Part shown: positions 5,769 to 7,684 of the stretch, piece by piece
Layout of the letters: each line of letters begins with the position of its first letter
How positions within the stretch are numbered: the first letter of the stretch is position 1
Assembly: GCA_002450985.1 (NCBI GenBank)
Contig: DKBA01000178.1
Location: 1 to 7,684 of the forward strand
Source of the DNA: Acidimicrobiia bacterium UBA6912
GTDB taxonomy: Bacteria; Actinomycetota; Acidimicrobiia; Spongiisociales; UBA5794
Direction of reading: 5' to 3'
Length of the DNA: 7,684 nt
Notes under the pieces: generated by a model
The model's database searches: none
Told to the model about the DNA's origin: nothing
What the model saw: the letters and a program-made list of their open reading frames with translations, nothing else
Program-made: the position numbers and the translations under genes

Positions 5769-6868
5769 CAGGCCCTCCCCACGAGCCGGGCATCGACGCG
5801 GAGGTCCGAGCCGAGGCTGGTCACACCGAGGATCTCGATCGTGGCGGCGTCCGTCAGTGTCCTGAAGGCGCCCGCGATCATCGGTTTCCCGGAGCCCCCG
5901 GCCAGCTTGGCGCCCAGGTACACGACGAGGCGGTCGACGAGACCTGCTGAGAGCAGGTGGCTCGCCAGGGTGGGGCCCCCTTCGACGAGGAGGTCGAGGA
6001 CGCCGCGCGACCCGAGGTCCTTGACGACGGCGTCGAGATCGACGCCGTCGGTATCCGGCACCGTCACGACCTCGGCGGTCTCCGGCTCGTCGCCGTGGAT
6101 CGCGGCCCGGTAGACCAGCGGCGAGCGCGACCACAGCTGCGCCGCGTTGGGCAGGCGGCTGTCGCCCGCAATGACCACCGGACGGGGTTGGGGATCGTCG
6201 TAGCCGGGAATGCGGACATCGAGTCGGGGATCGTCGGCGCGCAGCGTGCCGGCTCCGATCATCACCGCGTCCGAACGCGCCCGCAGCCGGTGGGCATCCG
6301 CACGGGCGTCCGGCCCGGTGAGCCACTGCGAGGTGCCGTCGGCGGCCGCTGCTTGCCCGTCGAGCGTCGCCGCCAGCTTGAGCGTCACGAGCGGCCGCCC
6401 GGTGCGGCGATGATGGAAGTAGCCGGGGTCGAGCGCCTCTCCCTCGGTACGGGCCACGTTGGCCTCGACGGTGATCCCCGCCTGCTCGAGGTCGGCGACG
6501 CCGCGTCCGGCGACTCTGCCGTCCGGGTCGCCCGCCGCGATCACGACGCGGCCGATGCCGGCGGCGACGATCGCCTCGGTGCAGGGCGGGGTCCGTCCAT
6601 GGTGGGCGCACGGCTCGAGCGTCACATACAGCGTGCCGCCAAGGGCCGCGTCCCCCGCTGCCCGGAGGGCGAGCACCTCGGCGTGCGGCTCCCCGGCTCG
6701 TACGTGGGCAGCCTCGCCGGCGATCTCACCCGTGGTCGCCACGACGACGGCGCCGACTCGGGGATTGGGATGAGGGTGCTCGCGCCGCGCAAGCTCGAGG
6801 GCACGCTCCAGAGGTGCCGGTCGGCGCGGCTCGTCCGCTCGATTGTCGGGCTGCGCGCGTCGCGACAC
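5768..6868 (-). CDS. ribD: Bifunctional pyrimidine deaminase / reductase of riboflavin synthesis
   Basis: This 366-aa enzyme catalyses the second and third committed steps after GTP cyclohydrolase II: deamination of the diaminopyrimidine phosphate and NADPH-dependent reduction of its ribose side chain. The N-terminal deaminase domain (about 20-145) has PNPRVGAVVV at 34-43, the zinc/proton-shuttle motif H62-A-E64, and the zinc Cys pair C87 and C96 in EPCAHHGRTPPC. The C-terminal reductase domain (about 158-366) carries VTLKLAATLDGQ at 161-172, SQWLTG at 180-185, and LLVEGGPTLASHLL near residue 300. Length equals E. coli RibD (367 aa). The start is a GTG at 6868, with AAGGAGG ending 6 nt upstream; that sequence is also the 3' strand of the FMN riboswitch closing helix. 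It is the first gene of ribD-ribE-ribBA-ribH. Confidence 0.97.
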   Translation of the reverse strand: MSRRAQPDNRADEPRRPAPLERALELARREHPHPNPRVGAVVVATTGEIAGEAAHVRAGEPHAEVLALRAAGDAALGGTLYVTLEPCAHHGRTPPCTEAIVAAGIGRVVIAAGDPDGRVAGRGVADLEQAGITVEANVARTEGEALDPGYFHHRRTGRPLVTLKLAATLDGQAAAADGTSQWLTGPDARADAHRLRARSDAVMIGAGTLRADDPRLDVRIPGYDDPQPRPVVIAGDSRLPNAAQLWSRSPLVYRAAIHGDEPETAEVVTVPDTDGVDLDAVVKDLGSRGVLDLLVEGGPTLASHLLSAGLVDRLVVYLGAKLAGGSGKPMIAGAFRTLTDAATIEILGVTSLGSDLRVDARLVGRA

Positions 6869-6872
6869 AACC

Positions 6873-6993
6873 GCCCTCCTTCTCCCATCCGGACTGTCAC
6901 CGTCGGCTCCGGGTTTCCACCGGATCCACCCCGAGGTGGGGGTCGCGGGCTCTCACCGCCGGTCGGGAATTGCACCCTGCCCTGAAGGGGGCC
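6873..6993 (-). promoter_or_regulatory. FMN riboswitch (RFN element) controlling ribD
   Basis: The transcript carries the conserved RFN blocks in order: GGGUGCAAUUCCCGACCGGCGGU, AGCCCGCGA, a variable stem built on CCCCACC and GGGGUGG, GAUCCGGUGG, GCCGACGGU and AGUCCGGAUGGGAGAAGG. The closing helix P1 pairs 6992-6984 with 6882-6873, nine base pairs with one bulged A. The 3' strand of P1 contains AAGGAGG (6881-6875), the ribD ribosome binding site, and the GTG begins 6 nt later. With FMN bound, P1 should be stable and hide the ribosome binding site, giving translational repression. There is no room for a separate terminator between aptamer and start codon. The aptamer identity is firm; the control mechanism is inferred from the pairing. 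Confidence 0.96.
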
Positions 6994-7006
6994 TTTTCGT
7001 GGACCC

Positions 7007-7012
7007 ATCGTA
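7007..7012 (-). promoter_or_regulatory. Candidate -10 element of the rib operon
   Basis: TACGAT on the minus strand (four of six matches to TATAAT) lies 14 nt upstream of the riboswitch P1 helix, and would place the transcript start near 7000, just before the aptamer. I see no credible -35 box at 16-18 nt, so this is a weak call supported mainly by its position. Confidence 0.3.
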
Positions 7013-7020
7013 CTACCCGT

Positions 7021-7068
7021 CACCACGCTTCCCGGGCGGCGCCCGCCGGCGTGGTGAGCGGACGCCGG
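7021..7068. repeat. Overlapping inverted repeats between the GGDEF gene and the riboswitch
   Basis: Two perfect inverted repeats compete for the same bases. CACCACGC at 7021-7028 pairs with GCGTGGTG at 7049-7056 (8 bp, 20-nt loop). CCGGCGT at 7046-7052 pairs with ACGCCGG at 7062-7068 (7 bp, 9-nt loop). They begin 14 nt after the stop codon of the GGDEF gene and end before the candidate rib promoter. Neither has a T-run on either strand. They could be a poor terminator, a protein-binding site or chance in GC-rich DNA. Confidence 0.35.
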
Positions 7069-7081
7069 TGCGGGGCGGCGC

Positions 7082-7684
7082 CTAGCCCCTGCGGCGATCG
7101 ATCTGGTAGTTCGAGCCGAGCTGGCGTTTGGCGAACTCCTTCATCTCGGCGGCGATCGCAGAGGCTTCCCATTCCGAGGAGAAGCGGCGAACCGCGTTGG
7201 TGGCGACGCCCATGGACAGCGTGGCGAGCGGCGCTTCCCGTGTCGCGCCCTGGCGATCGGCGACGACGACGAAGCCGCGATCGGCGTCGGTGGTGTCGTA
7301 GTGGTCCGGGATCGTCTCGTCCCATTCGGCGATGGCGTGCTCACAGAAGCGCGCCACGTCGTCGGGGTCGAGCAGGACCACGAAGTCATCTCCGCCGATG
7401 TGGCCGATGAAGGCCGGTCCGGCCGTGACCGCAGCCGCCCGCTGCAGACAGAGGGCACAGAGCGTGATCACACCGTCGCCGCGGAGGAAGCCGTAGGTGT
7501 CGTTGTACGACTTGAAGTTGTCGATGTCGACGTGGATCACGGCGAGGGGGCGGCGGGCGGCGATGCGGGCGGCGAGCTCCCGCGTGATGCCCGCGTTGCC
7601 CGGCAGCCCGGTGAGCGGGGACAAGTCGCGCAGCTGACGCGCCCGGCGCAGCACGGTGCGCACTCTGGCGGCGAGCTCCTCGAC
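7082..7684 (-). CDS. GGDEF-domain signalling protein, C-terminal part (5' end outside window)
   Basis: The frame is open to the right edge, giving the last 200 residues of a longer protein. Residues 1-20 in the window (VEELAARVRTVLRRARQL) resemble the last helix of a response-regulator receiver domain and its linker, so the full protein is probably a receiver-GGDEF regulator (inference). The GGDEF domain starts at LSPLTGLPGN (21-30) and shows DIDNFKSYNDTYGFLRGD at 53-70, the metal- and GTP-binding strand, then the active-site loop G97-G-D-D-F101, and TLSMGV at 155-160. Active proteins of this family make cyclic di-GMP from two GTP. The loop reads GGDDF rather than GGDEF or GGEEF, and the inhibitory RxxD site expected five residues before it is absent (AGPA instead). 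An additional segment, HYDTTDADRGFVVVADRQG (128-146), precedes TLSMGV. A GTG at 7663 is an internal codon, not a supported start. It is unrelated in function to the rib genes beyond it. Confidence 0.9.
   Translation of the reverse strand, partial: VEELAARVRTVLRRARQLRDLSPLTGLPGNAGITRELAARIAARRPLAVIHVDIDNFKSYNDTYGFLRGDGVITLCALCLQRAAAVTAGPAFIGHIGGDDFVVLLDPDDVARFCEHAIAEWDETIPDHYDTTDADRGFVVVADRQGATREAPLATLSMGVATNAVRRFSSEWEASAIAAEMKEFAKRQLGSNYQIDRRRG

Noticed and set aside
5160..6611. A 483-codon reading of the ribE frame
   Set aside because: The first 280 or so codons overlap ribD in another frame and are Arg/Pro-rich low-complexity sequence. Riboflavin synthase begins at MFTGIV (5768). The same applies to the long readings of ribH from 4570 and of rpmI from 3170.
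6622..7026. An open frame running through the riboswitch
   Set aside because: It encodes the RFN aptamer and an out-of-frame part of ribD; the conserved RNA structure explains the sequence.
7661..7663. GTG at 7663 as the true start of the GGDEF protein
   Set aside because: The frame stays open to the window edge, the upstream residues continue a receiver-like helix (VEELAARVRTVLRRA), and there is no ribosome binding site visible before this GTG.

Overview
The window is a gene-dense, GC-rich chromosomal stretch in which every convincing gene lies on the minus strand, so it reads from the right edge to the left. Gene content and order point to a high-GC actinobacterium (Actinomycetota): infC-rpmI-rplT followed by a SpoU/TrmH-type rRNA methyltransferase gene and then pheS-pheT is the arrangement known from that phylum. 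A finer placement (for example Acidimicrobiia) would be a guess. The content is housekeeping. I see no mobile element, CRISPR array, tRNA, rRNA or undescribed multi-gene system.

Layout in transcription order. (1) 7684-7082: the C-terminal part of a signalling protein with a GGDEF domain; its start lies outside the window and the residues just before the domain look like the end of a response-regulator receiver domain. (2) 7081-6869: a spacer with inverted repeats, a candidate -10 element and a textbook FMN riboswitch whose closing helix contains the ribD Shine-Dalgarno sequence. (3) 6868-3494: ribD, ribE, ribBA and ribH, joined by 1- or 4-nt stop/start overlaps. They encode the riboflavin pathway enzymes from GTP and ribulose 5-phosphate, except the phosphatase step. 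The order is the same as in the Bacillus subtilis rib operon.

(4) 3493-3278: a compact control region with a good sigma70-type promoter starting 10 nt after ribH, a leader of about 170 nt with a terminator-like hairpin, and then infC, which probably starts at a non-canonical ATC codon. (5) 3277-2106: infC (IF3), rpmI (L35) and rplT (L20). (6) 2095-1337: the RNA 2'-O-methyltransferase. (7) 1336-1156: a 181-nt leader before pheS with two strong hairpins that can also pair with each other, which is an attenuator-like topology. (8) 1155-1: pheS and the first 15 codons of pheT.

Functionally the window joins an FMN-feedback-controlled vitamin operon to a translation operon (initiation factor, two 50S proteins, an rRNA/tRNA methylase and phenylalanyl-tRNA synthetase). 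The most useful observations concern RNA-level regulation: the riboswitch that sequesters its own ribosome binding site, the ATC start and leader hairpin of infC, and the alternative structures ahead of pheS.
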